Source: Rhodospirillaceae bacterium (GTDB lineage Bacteria; Pseudomonadota; Alphaproteobacteria; SP197). Taken from it: 5,905 bases of DNA. Under the pieces are notes generated by a model, which saw nothing but the letters and a program-made list of their open reading frames with translations, did no database searches and was not told the DNA's origin. How positions within the stretch are numbered: position 1 is the stretch's first letter; the number at the start of each line of letters is the position of its first letter. The DNA lies in the NCBI GenBank assembly GCA_018700655.1, contig JABIUG010000339.1:1-5905 (forward strand), given 5' to 3'. The position numbers were made by a program, and so were the translations under genes. This document shows positions 1 through 5,905 of the stretch, in pieces.

Positions 1-306
1 CAGACGACGCACCTGGCTCAAGGCATCGAGCGCGCGTCCGGCGTCGCCTGGTGGAAGAGCCTTGGTTGCTGCCGCTTCGAGCAGGGACCATTTGGCACGC
101 TGATAGCTCGTTAGAAAATCGGCAAATGTGTCGTCGCGAACAAGGCGCTGATCACCGGCTTCGCTCTGGTTTCCAAGGGTGTTGATGCAGGTGGCTGCAT
201 CAGCAAGGACGGTGGCGACCGCTGCCCGTGCCAGCCTATCATGGAGGTAGCGTTCCTGCCGGTACAGGAGATCGGCAGCGCTGGCAGCCTGGGCCGCGCT
301 GCCGAG
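1..306 (-). pseudogene. PhoU-like C-terminal tail of the phosphate cotransporter, beyond the in-frame stop (partial)
   Basis: Reading the minus strand in exactly the frame of the upstream transporter, 102 further codons stay open from the TAA to the window edge. The residues begin LGSAAQAASAADLLYRQERY and later include FADFLTSYQRAKWSLLEAAA. They are helical, charged and Ala/Leu-rich with mostly G/C third positions, matching the PhoU-like helical bundle that normally ends these transporters. No frameshift is needed to join the parts: only the TAA separates them. The stretch has no ATG, and the only GTG and TTG codons lie close to the window edge, so it is unlikely to be a separate gene with its own start. 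Explanations are a recent nonsense mutation, a base-call error, or stop readthrough. The true end of the gene lies outside the window. Confidence 0.75.
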
Positions 307-1602
307 TTAGCGCGTGACCCGTAGGGCGCGCGGCAAGGCCTCGGCCGCCGCCCTGGGCAGGGTTTCCATGCGGATCGAGGTTGCGAACTCCGTGATCGCC
401 TCGCCCAGTGTCGCAATGGCCTCACTCTCCCGGCGCAGGCGTTTGGGGCGGGTTCGATCGTCGACCAGGGCAGTCAGCGCAAGGCCATGGACCAGAGAGG
501 CCAGACGGCGCAGCTCCCGGCCGAGCGCATCCATGGCCAGAACCGGAGCCGAGAGAACGGTGTTGTCGAGATGCTGGGGCCTGCTCTGGTCCTCCTCGGC
601 TGTGCGGAACAGTTTCTCCAGACGGTCGGCCATGGGGTTGGCGAAGGGAAGCAGCAGTGCCAAACCCATCAGGTTGAAGACGGTGTGGAACAACGCCAGA
701 AGCGGAACAGGATCGTCGGCGACATCGAACCACGCGCCGATCAGCGAGATGAAGGCTATAAACGCCGGCAACATCGCGATCGCAACAAGACCCGTAACGG
801 CATTAAAGACAAAGTGGCCCACGGCGACACGCTTGGCGTTTGGTGTTGCCTTGATGACTGCAAAAAACGCGGTGGAGGTTGTCCCGACATTGGCGCCGAT
901 AATGGCCGCGGCCGCGGCCGCGGCTTCGATACCGATGACCGACTGTGTGGCGGCGGTCAGGATGATGGCGATCGCCGCGCTGGAAGATTGGGTCAGGACC
1001 GTGGCGATGAAACCCAGTCCGACATAGATCAGGATGCCGACGAACCCTTCGTCGGCGACGACAAGCTGTCCGCCCAAATCGCCTGACATGCCGGCGAAGG
1101 CTTCCTTGAGGATCGCGAGCCCCAGAAAGAAAAGGCCGAAGCCGGCAAGTGCGTTGCCCAACCCCTCCAGGCGTTTGCCTGATGCGGCCATACGCAGGGC
1201 GACACCGAGCGCCAGGATTGGAAGCGCCATCGCGTCGATCTTGAATCCCAGCCCGGTGATCGAAACCAGCCAGCCCGTCATGGTGGTGCCGACATTGGAG
1301 CCAAAGACCACGGCCAGCGCCTGACGCAACGTCAACACGCCCGCATTGGTGAAACCCAGGGTCGCGACGGTGACCGCGCTGGACGATTGCACCACAGCCG
1401 TCACCAGAGCGCCGCTCGATGCGCCACGCAGAGGCGTCGAGGTCCAGTCGCGCAGCACAATACGCAGGCCTGCGCCACCGAAGAGCTTCAGGCCATCGGT
1501 CATCATCGCCATGGCAAGCAGAAACAGCGCCAAGCCGCCTGCAGCCGTGAGGAATGTCGCTATCATCAGTCTGGGCCAGAGCCGATCCCGTTGTGATTGC
1601 AT
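307..1602 (-). CDS. Na+/phosphate cotransporter family protein, cut short by an in-frame TAA
   Basis: Inner-membrane transporter of the NptA/YjbB (PNaS) family, expected to couple phosphate movement to sodium. Seen in the 431-residue product: about ten hydrophobic segments in the first 320 residues, and the two inverted family repeats, each with a QSSSA motif (about residues 72-76 and 205-209) followed by NVGTT (about 103-107 and 238-242). After residue 320 the protein becomes hydrophilic and helical (EDQSRPQHLDN, then Leu/Ala/Arg-rich helices), as at the start of the PhoU-like cytoplasmic domain that many family members carry. That domain stops abruptly at a TAA at 307-309, although the same frame goes on coding (see 1-306). 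Family members with this tail are usually well over 500 residues, so this product is shortened. I chose the ATG at 1600-1602; a TTG sits directly before it and no strong ribosome site is visible for either. A later Met at codon 13 is possible. The family is very likely; substrate and direction of transport are inferred. Confidence 0.88.
   Translation of the reverse strand: MQSQRDRLWPRLMIATFLTAAGGLALFLLAMAMMTDGLKLFGGAGLRIVLRDWTSTPLRGASSGALVTAVVQSSSAVTVATLGFTNAGVLTLRQALAVVFGSNVGTTMTGWLVSITGLGFKIDAMALPILALGVALRMAASGKRLEGLGNALAGFGLFFLGLAILKEAFAGMSGDLGGQLVVADEGFVGILIYVGLGFIATVLTQSSSAAIAIILTAATQSVIGIEAAAAAAAIIGANVGTTSTAFFAVIKATPNAKRVAVGHFVFNAVTGLVAIAMLPAFIAFISLIGAWFDVADDPVPLLALFHTVFNLMGLALLLPFANPMADRLEKLFRTAEEDQSRPQHLDNTVLSAPVLAMDALGRELRRLASLVHGLALTALVDDRTRPKRLRRESEAIATLGEAITEFATSIRMETLPRAAAEALPRALRVTR
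904..923. repeat. Short tandem GGCCGC repeat encoding poly-alanine in the transporter
   Basis: Three copies of GGCCGC plus a partial fourth lie inside the transporter gene. On the minus strand alternating GCC and GCG codons give seven consecutive Ala residues (about 227-233), just before the second NVGTT motif. The run fits a membrane helix and stays in frame, so it probably does no harm. Hexamer repeats of this kind can gain or lose two Ala residues by slippage. Confidence 0.7.
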
Positions 1603-1605
1603 CAA

Positions 1606-1893
1606 TCTGTACGGGTGAATCTGCTCTTTTTCTTTGATCTAGATCGGATCGGGAGGGCGGTTGCTTCGGTTGGGCCCCCGGTCTTTTCGTGCGCTGCAGG
1701 CAAACAGGGCGACGGATGTCAATCCGGCGGGAAGCTTGAGAGCACGGGCTGTTGCGGCATCATTGATGCCGTCGACCATGACCACAGACCGGCAGGGTTT
1801 CGATCCCACCACGCGACGATCGTGTTTCGGCAAAGTCGCGGCGTGTACGGCCTGTCGAAAGCAAACTGGTGAAGCCTGCCAGGGCGTCGGGCA
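1606..1893. other. Intergenic region between transferase and transporter genes; no convincing gene
   Basis: This gap must hold the transporter's promoter if that gene is transcribed on its own, because the transferase stop at 1894 is far upstream of the transporter start. It holds a perfect 10-base palindrome, GATCTAGATC (1636-1645), about 35 bases upstream of the transporter ATG, next to an A-rich run on the minus strand. I could not place convincing -35 and -10 boxes or a terminator with a T run. Open frames of 60-110 codons exist on both strands, but none has a good ribosome site or a recognisable full domain. A possible protein relic at 1753-1848 is listed separately. Confidence 0.5.
1753..1848 (-). 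pseudogene. Possible decayed P-type ATPase hinge fragment
   Basis: The minus-strand frame here reads VHAATLPKHDRRVV and, a few residues later, SVVMVDGINDAA. Heavy-metal P-type ATPases carry a similar order of words: VHA-x-LP-x-x-K, about ten residues, then VAMVGDGINDAPALA. The resemblance covers roughly 32 residues. The first Gly of GDGxNDxP and the conserved Pro are missing, and neither the phosphorylation motif DKTGT nor membrane helices are visible nearby. If real it is a tiny non-functional remnant. A chance match in GC-rich non-coding DNA is at least as likely. Confidence 0.22.
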
Positions 1894-2565
1894 TCAGCCC
1901 TCGCCGTCGTCGGGCGCATCGAACGTGGCGACCGGTGCGACAATGGCATCCTGGCGGGGCAGCTTGTCGGGCTGGTGCCAGCCCGGCTGAACCGACAGTC
2001 GACCCATCCATGCCAGCATCTTGCGTTTCTGCGTGAGGTCGAGCCCGGCCTCGCCGGCAAGGTAGATGTAACCGGCAGCCGAGATGTCGGCGATCGAGGG
2101 GCCGTCGCCGACCAGCCATTCCCGGTCCGTGAGGTGCCGGTCGACCAGCTCAAAGGCGGCGTTTGCGCGGTCCTGGAAAAACGTGATCACCGCCAGGTCG
2201 TAGTCGGCCCAGCGCAGGCCGAAGCGGGCCTGGGAAATTCCATTGGTGAGTTTGTTGCTGGTCCAGGCCATCCATTCCTGGATGCGGCGGCGTTCAGCCT
2301 CGTCACGCCCGCCGAACCGGCCGGTAAAATCGGCGAGATAACGCAGGATCACGTCTGACTGGGTCAAAGTGTTGCCGTCATGGAGCAGCACCGGAACTTC
2401 CTGAAACGTGTTCATCGCCGTGAAACCGTCGTCTTTGGTCGCGCCGGCAAAGATATCGACATGGCGGTAATCGTAGGCCTGCCCGGCCAGCGCCAGCAAA
2501 AGGGCGGCCTTGTATACGTTGCCGGATTCAAAGTGGCCATAAAGCGTGAACTCGGGCGCGGGCAT
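1894..2565 (-). CDS. Glutathione S-transferase family protein
   Basis: Cytosolic enzyme of 223 residues, the usual family length, expected to use glutathione for conjugation, reduction or isomerisation. Seen: an N-terminal thioredoxin-like half (about 5-80) with a likely catalytic Ser14 in HFESGN, the cis-Pro loop EVPVL (Pro58) and the glutathione gamma-glutamyl contact TQSD (Gln69, Ser70). An all-helical C-terminal half (about 90-205) follows, with the family N-capping box SIAD (157-160) after WLVGDGP. No Cys is present at the active site, which favours conjugating over thiol-transferase activity. The ATG start is supported by GGAG six bases upstream. The gene begins 14 bases after the stop of the small membrane protein gene, so the two probably share a transcript. 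Substrate cannot be told from sequence; the last dozen residues are acidic and look like a disordered tail. Confidence 0.9.
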   Translation of the reverse strand: MPAPEFTLYGHFESGNVYKAALLLALAGQAYDYRHVDIFAGATKDDGFTAMNTFQEVPVLLHDGNTLTQSDVILRYLADFTGRFGGRDEAERRRIQEWMAWTSNKLTNGISQARFGLRWADYDLAVITFFQDRANAAFELVDRHLTDREWLVGDGPSIADISAAGYIYLAGEAGLDLTQKRKMLAWMGRLSVQPGWHQPDKLPRQDAIVAPVATFDAPDDGEG

Positions 2566-2579
2566 GGCAGGCTCCAGTC

Positions 2580-3125
2580 CTAGTGATCCTCACGCCGGGC
2601 GAGCAGGCGCGAACGCAGGCCGAGTGCCAGGATGATGAAACCGAGAAGGGCGATGCCGCCCGGCATCCACGCCGCACTGGAGCGAACCGCCTTGAGCGTG
2701 CTGACGGCTTCCTCGGCCGAAACGACTACGCCGTTTTCGTTCTCAAGCTGCCAGATCGTCATGGTGTCGATTTCTTCGGGTGCATCTTCCCAGAGGTAAT
2801 AGATGGCAGGCCCCGATGTGATGGCGTCACGCAGCTCAAAATAGTTCGGCATCGAGGTGCTGTAGAGAACGATGCGTTCGCCGGGGTTCAGGACCGCCTG
2901 CAACTCGATCGGGTCATCCTCGAGATAACGGATGAAGGCGCCGCGCCGTTTGCGCACCTCGATCGTTTCGAAGGCTTCGCCCTCGAACGCGGTGAGTTCT
3001 TCTGGTGCCGGGTAACTATGCCGCCAGGGTTCGGCCGCAAACCAGACGCCCAAGGCAAGCGGGATAAATCCCGCGACCATCAGCGCCGGCGTGTTGCTCA
3101 TGCCACGCGCGAAGCGACCAATCAT
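2580..3125 (-). CDS. Small membrane protein of unknown function, two membrane segments
   Basis: I do not recognise a named family. The 181-residue product has a basic N-terminus (MIGRFARGM), a hydrophobic segment at about 13-31, a hydrophilic domain at about 35-150, a second hydrophobic segment at about 153-170, and a basic C-terminus (RSRLLARRED). By the positive-inside rule both ends should face the cytoplasm and the middle domain the periplasm. That domain looks beta-rich, with alternating hydrophobic residues (ETIEVRKRRGAFIRYLED, ERIVLYST, DTMTIWQLENENG), and is somewhat acidic. The first ATG is preferred because GAGAG lies six bases before it; a Met at codon 9 lacks such a site. The gene directly precedes the glutathione S-transferase gene with a 14-base gap, which suggests co-transcription but does not reveal a role. 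A membrane-anchored accessory or sensor domain is only a guess. Confidence 0.75.
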   Translation of the reverse strand: MIGRFARGMSNTPALMVAGFIPLALGVWFAAEPWRHSYPAPEELTAFEGEAFETIEVRKRRGAFIRYLEDDPIELQAVLNPGERIVLYSTSMPNYFELRDAITSGPAIYYLWEDAPEEIDTMTIWQLENENGVVVSAEEAVSTLKAVRSSAAWMPGGIALLGFIILALGLRSRLLARREDH

Positions 3126-3140
3126 GGCTGGCTCTCGGGT

Positions 3141-3185
3141 GTCTCACCCCTCCCGACCTTCCCCCGCGAGGGGGGAAGGCGAGAC
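3141..3185. repeat. GC-rich palindrome, probable dispersed intergenic repeat
   Basis: A perfect 9-base stem, CCTTCCCCC (3157-3165) against GGGGGAAGG (3171-3179), closes a 5-base loop. Outside it GTCTC (3141-3145) pairs with GAGAC (3181-3185). C-rich/G-rich palindromes of this style are common between genes in alphaproteobacteria and are often present in many copies. No T run follows on either side, so it is a weak candidate for an intrinsic terminator, though it may stabilise RNA ends. It lies between the aminotransferase stop and the membrane protein start. The membrane protein's own promoter would have to lie in or beyond it. Confidence 0.55.
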
Positions 3186-3198
3186 AGGTTGCCTTGGG

Positions 3199-3217
3199 GC
3201 TGAACCACCGGTTCAGC
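3199..3217 (-). terminator. Hairpin overlapping the aminotransferase stop codon; possible terminator
   Basis: GCTGAACC (3199-3206) and GGTTCAGC (3210-3217) form a perfect 8-base stem with a 3-base loop. The aminotransferase TGA at 3213-3215 lies inside the stem. Its place at the gene end suggests a transcript-end role, helped by the second palindrome just downstream on the minus strand. No T run follows, so classical intrinsic termination is not supported. Confidence 0.35.
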
Positions 3218-4577
3218 CGCGCAGGATCGGTTCGGCGGCATCGAGCGCCTGGGTCAGAGCCGTGATGAGTTCGTCAACATCGGCGCGTGTCATCACCAAC
3301 GGCGGTGACATCACCATGGAATCGCCCGTGGCGCGGACCAGCAGGCCGCGGCTCCAGGCTTCCTCGCGCACGAGCATGCCGGCGTTTTTCGAGCCATCGA
3401 ACGGCTTGCGGGTCGCCTTGTCCTCGACGATCTCGACCGCGGCCATCAGGCCGATGCCACGGACCTCACCGATCAGGGGATGATCGACCAGCTCGCGCAG
3501 GCGTGCCTGGAAGTAGGGACCGGTCTCGGCTCCGACCTTATCGACGATGCCTTCGCGCTGCAGGATGTTGATGTTCTCCAGTGCCACGGCAGACGCCACG
3601 GGGTGACCAGAATAGGTAAAGCCGTGCTGCAGTTCGCCGCCGATATCGACCAGAGTGTCGGCGATGCGGTCGTGGATCATGACGCCGCTGATCGGCTGGT
3701 AACCAGACGACAGGCCCTTGGCAATGGTCATGAAATCGGGGTCGATCCCGAGCTGCTCGCTGCCAAACCAGGTGCCGGTGCGCCCGAAGCCGCAGATCAC
3801 TTCATCGGCGATCACCAGCACGTCGTGCTTGCGGCAGATGCGCTGGACTTCGGGCCAGTAGCTTGCCGGGGGAACCAGCACGCCGCCGGCACCCATGATC
3901 GGCTCGCCGATGAAGGCGCCGACATTCTCGGCACCCAGCGACAGGATCATGTTCTCGACCGAACGGGCGGCCTGCAGGCCAAATTCCTCGGGGTCCATAT
4001 CGCCGCCGAAGCGATACCAGTGCGGGCAGTCGGCATGAACAAAACCCTGCAGCGGCAGGTCGAACTGGGGATGCATGCCAAACAGGCCACACAGGCTGGC
4101 CGCGGCCATGGTGACGCCGTGATAGGCGTTGACCCGGCTGATGATGGTCTTCTTCTTGGGCTGGCCCTTGGTGTTCCAGTACCAGCGCACCATCTTGGCG
4201 ATCGTGTCGTTGGCTTCCGAACCGGAGTTTGCATAGAAGACGTGGTTCAGCCCCTCGGGTGTGATTTCGGCGAGCTTGGCCGAAAGTTCGGTCGCAGGCT
4301 GCGTCGAGGTCTGGAAGAAGGTGTTGTAGTAGGGCAGTTCCAGCATCTGCTGATAGGCGACGTCGGCCAGTTCCTTGCGGCCATAGCCGATGTTGACGCA
4401 CCAAAGACCCGCCATGCCGTCGAGCACACGCTCGCCTTCGGAGGTCCACATGTGGCAGCCCTCGGCCTTGGTGATGATACGCACGCCCTTCTCGTTCAGC
4501 GATTTGGAATCGGTGAAGGGGTGGATGTGATGTTTGCGGTCCATGTCCTGCAGGACCGCAGTCAGGTTCGTGACCAT
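3213..4577 (-). CDS. Class III PLP-dependent omega-aminotransferase, SpuC/putrescine-pyruvate type
   Basis: Cytosolic enzyme of 454 residues, normal for the family, moving an amino group from an omega-amine (putrescine, cadaverine, beta-alanine or similar) usually to pyruvate via pyridoxal phosphate. Seen: GLWCVNIGYG near residues 57-66, the phosphate-binding SGSEAND (118-124), AYHG (151-154) for stacking on the cofactor, IADEVICGFGRTG (256-268) with Asp258 for the pyridine nitrogen, catalytic Lys287 in TIAKGLSSGY, Thr321 in HGFTYSGHP, and Arg415 in LLVRATGD. All key residues are intact. From memory, the pattern PFTD, LNEKG, RIITKAEG near the N-terminus matches Pseudomonas SpuC closely, so polyamine breakdown is a fair guess, but substrate is not fixed by sequence. 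The frame is open 41 codons further upstream to 4700; I reject that extension because it lacks family similarity and the internal ATG has a good ribosome site. Transcribed divergently from the M24 gene. Confidence 0.93.
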   Translation of the reverse strand: MVTNLTAVLQDMDRKHHIHPFTDSKSLNEKGVRIITKAEGCHMWTSEGERVLDGMAGLWCVNIGYGRKELADVAYQQMLELPYYNTFFQTSTQPATELSAKLAEITPEGLNHVFYANSGSEANDTIAKMVRWYWNTKGQPKKKTIISRVNAYHGVTMAAASLCGLFGMHPQFDLPLQGFVHADCPHWYRFGGDMDPEEFGLQAARSVENMILSLGAENVGAFIGEPIMGAGGVLVPPASYWPEVQRICRKHDVLVIADEVICGFGRTGTWFGSEQLGIDPDFMTIAKGLSSGYQPISGVMIHDRIADTLVDIGGELQHGFTYSGHPVASAVALENINILQREGIVDKVGAETGPYFQARLRELVDHPLIGEVRGIGLMAAVEIVEDKATRKPFDGSKNAGMLVREEAWSRGLLVRATGDSMVMSPPLVMTRADVDELITALTQALDAAEPILRG

Positions 4578-4585
4578 GGTGATAT

Positions 4586-4590
4586 TCCTC
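4586..4590 (-). promoter_or_regulatory. Ribosome binding site that fixes the aminotransferase start
   Basis: On the minus strand GAGGA lies eight bases before the ATG at 4575-4577. This site, plus the family-like N-terminus that follows (VTNLTAVLQDMDRKHHIHPF), supports the 454-residue product over a longer open frame reaching 4700. Confidence 0.65.
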
Positions 4591-4757
4591 AAAGTCGGAA
4601 ATCTCGTGAAAACCGTTGTTACGCAGCGCCGCCCTTCATCCGGGGCCTGCGGCTCGCCCCCACGGATCCGTACTAGGGATTGAAGTCGACGCGTGCGCAC
4701 AGGATCAGAAGATCGTGGCTTCGCGTCAGGTCGGTCACATCATGAAGGCGCGGTTTC

Positions 4758-4772
4758 ATAGGTTAAGCCTAT
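4758..4772. promoter_or_regulatory. Candidate operator: ATAGG-N5-CCTAT inverted repeat
   Basis: Five-base arms flank TTAAG in the AT-richest part of the divergent region. A dimeric repressor or activator could bind such a site and control both outward genes. No regulator gene lies in the window and no second copy was seen, so this rests on symmetry and position alone. Confidence 0.3.
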
Positions 4773-4865
4773 CGCACGACAAGGGGTGATGGCGAGACCG
4801 CTGTTCTTCGATCTCAGACCTTGTCAGAATGCCGGCCACTTGCAGCAGGTGACAGGGAGGCGACG

Positions 4866-5905
4866 ATGACCCAACTAGGCAGGTTCTTTCCAAACGAGGA
4901 ATACGAAGCACGCTGGACTGCGGTCGAGGCCGAGATGCGCCGGCGCGGGCTGGAGACGGCGGTGGTGTTCGGCCGCTCGGGCGGGACCAACGATCGCTGT
5001 GGCGATGTGCTTTATCTCACCAACTTCTTTTCGACGGCTTCGGGCCAGGGTTACGATTCCCCGATCTTCGAGGGCCGTTCGTTCAATTCGGTTCTGTTAC
5101 GCCTGGGCGAGAAACCCGAACTCCATGCCGATGAACCAGGTATTCGGGCCGAACTGATTTCGACCGACCGGATCATTTCGTCGAACTCGCCGTTCCGCGA
5201 TATCGCACGAACGGTGAAGGCCCTTGGTATCGAAGGTCCGGTCGGGCTCGTCGGCAGCGACGTCGTACCGCTGCGTTACTGGAACGTGATGCGCGAGGAA
5301 GCCCCCGATATCGACTGGCAGATAGAGGATGATCTCATTCTTGCTGTGCGACGTATCAAGTCGGCGCGTGAGCAGGATGCCATGCGCATCGGCGGCGAGA
5401 CCGCGAGCCGCGCGCTCAACCGTTTCGTCGAAGTGCTGATCATGGGTCGCTCGGAAGCAGAGGCCGCAGCCGAAGCTTCCCATGAGGTCGTCAAAAGCGG
5501 TGGAACGGTCCACTTTCTTCCGGCGTGCCATGGCGACCTCATCAACCAGTTCGTCGCGAACCCGATTGCCGCCTACACCTTCGAAGCGCCCAGGGAGGGT
5601 GACCTCGTGCGGGCATGGGTCTACGGCCCGATGTTCGAGGGTTATTATCAGGATCCTGGCCGGACCACGGTGTGCGGGAAGAAGCCGCGCTCGGCCGAAC
5701 AAAAGGAAATGGTCGAGACCGGCGCACGAATCGTCGAAGCGGTGATGGAGCAGATCAGGCCGGGCAGGAAGGTCAAGGAGGTCGCCCAGCACGGGCGCGA
5801 TCTTTCACGACAGTTCGGCGCGGAATCCAATCAGATGGCAGAGAAGTGGCCCCATTTCGGACACGGCCTGGGCCTGTTCTTCGAACGGCCTTATCTCGGC
5901 GTCGA
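4866..5905 (+). CDS. M24 family protein (creatinase / aminopeptidase P-like), partial at the right edge
   Basis: 346 codons are present and the frame is still open at the edge. The order is typical of M24 two-domain proteins: an N-terminal creatinase-like domain (about 1-160) and then the start of the pita-bread catalytic domain after RRIKSAREQDAMR (162-174). The Asp of GYYQDPGRT (Asp263) and the His of HFGHGLGL (His333) sit where the second and third metal ligands of prolidases lie. The first metal Asp, expected eleven residues before Asp263, is replaced (the local sequence is AWVYGPMF), and the conserved proton-relay His near residue 234 is not seen. Two Glu ligands would lie outside the window. 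The protein may therefore be a creatinase-like, non-peptidase member rather than an Xaa-Pro peptidase. The ATG is supported by GGAGG (4856-4860) five bases upstream. It is divergent from the aminotransferase, hinting at a shared amine or amino-acid pathway. Confidence 0.85.
   Translation, partial: MTQLGRFFPNEEYEARWTAVEAEMRRRGLETAVVFGRSGGTNDRCGDVLYLTNFFSTASGQGYDSPIFEGRSFNSVLLRLGEKPELHADEPGIRAELISTDRIISSNSPFRDIARTVKALGIEGPVGLVGSDVVPLRYWNVMREEAPDIDWQIEDDLILAVRRIKSAREQDAMRIGGETASRALNRFVEVLIMGRSEAEAAAEASHEVVKSGGTVHFLPACHGDLINQFVANPIAAYTFEAPREGDLVRAWVYGPMFEGYYQDPGRTTVCGKKPRSAEQKEMVETGARIVEAVMEQIRPGRKVKEVAQHGRDLSRQFGAESNQMAEKWPHFGHGLGLFFERPYLGV

Larger units (their letters stand above)
4578..4865. 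promoter_or_regulatory. Divergent intergenic control region between aminotransferase and M24 genes
   Basis: Both flanking genes start outward from this 288-base stretch, so promoters for both must lie here. Visible structure: an imperfect inverted repeat at 4638-4667 (ATCCG and GGG pairing with CCC and CGGAT around a bulged A), a palindrome CGGATCCG at 4663-4670, and an AT-richer inverted repeat ATAGG-TTAAG-CCTAT at 4758-4772, about 95 bases before the M24 start, which could be a regulator's operator. I could not identify confident -35 and -10 boxes and see no independent gene. The long plus-strand frame crossing part of it is only the complement of the aminotransferase. Confidence 0.6.

Noticed and set aside
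307..309. Use of TAA as a sense codon (altered genetic code)
   Set aside because: The other genes end normally at TGA or TAG and bacterial recoding of TAA is not established; a mutation or base error is simpler.
111..425. Minus-strand open frame of 104 codons overlapping the transporter end
   Set aside because: It is Arg/Pro/Ser-rich in a shadow frame; the PhoU-like tail in the transporter's own frame explains the region better.
314..1086. Plus-strand open frames of 89-237 codons across the transporter gene
   Set aside because: They oppose a gene with clear transporter motifs; their low-complexity Arg/Ala-rich products are typical shadows.
1597..1990. Plus-strand open frames of about 90-110 codons in the gap before the transferase
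   Set aside because: No ribosome site, no recognisable domain, and partial overlap with the opposing transferase gene.
4638..4667. Intrinsic terminator or attenuator in the aminotransferase leader
   Set aside because: The stem has a bulge, there is no T run, and no leader peptide with a telling codon run could be supported.
3480..4676. Long plus-strand open frame of 398 codons
   Set aside because: It is the complement of the aminotransferase gene, which has every catalytic motif; the plus-strand product has no recognisable domain and reflects high GC content.
4578..4700. N-terminal extension of the aminotransferase by 41 codons
   Set aside because: The added residues do not resemble the family, and the internal ATG has GAGGA at a suitable distance.
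5097..5792. Minus-strand open frame of 231 codons
   Set aside because: It lies wholly within the M24 gene, whose plus-strand product carries recognisable family motifs and a good ribosome site.

Overview
The window is GC-rich, with mostly G or C at third codon positions, and every reading frame I trust is of bacterial type. Gene content and base composition suggest an alphaproteobacterium, perhaps a Rhodospirillales-like or marine lineage. That placement is an inference; there is no rRNA or marker gene to confirm it. No CRISPR array, tRNA, rRNA, insertion sequence or phage gene was seen.

Layout. Four genes lie on the minus strand and one on the plus strand. From left to right: (1) a Na+/phosphate cotransporter-family gene, read from about 1602 down past the left edge and interrupted by an in-frame TAA at 307-309; its PhoU-like helical tail continues in the same frame for 102 more codons to position 1. 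(2) A 288-base gap with no convincing gene but a short stretch resembling a decayed P-type ATPase hinge. (3) A glutathione S-transferase gene (1894-2565). (4) A 181-residue membrane protein of unknown function (2580-3125), which lies 14 bases upstream of the transferase gene and probably shares its transcript. (5) A short gap with two hairpins. (6) A class III, PLP-dependent omega-aminotransferase of the SpuC/putrescine-pyruvate type (3213-4577). (7) A 288-base divergent control region. (8) A plus-strand creatinase/aminopeptidase P-like M24 gene starting at 4866 and running off the right edge.

How the genes fit together. The aminotransferase and the M24 protein start back to back from one intergenic region, so they may be co-regulated and act on related amine or amino-acid compounds. 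The M24 protein lacks the first metal-binding Asp of the peptidase family, so a non-peptidase or creatinase-like role is possible. The transferase and small membrane protein look like a separate two-gene unit. The phosphate transporter appears to stand alone.

Most of the window is ordinary metabolic and transport sequence; I see no clear new multi-gene system. The points most worth a second look are the in-frame stop in the phosphate transporter and the altered active site of the M24 protein.
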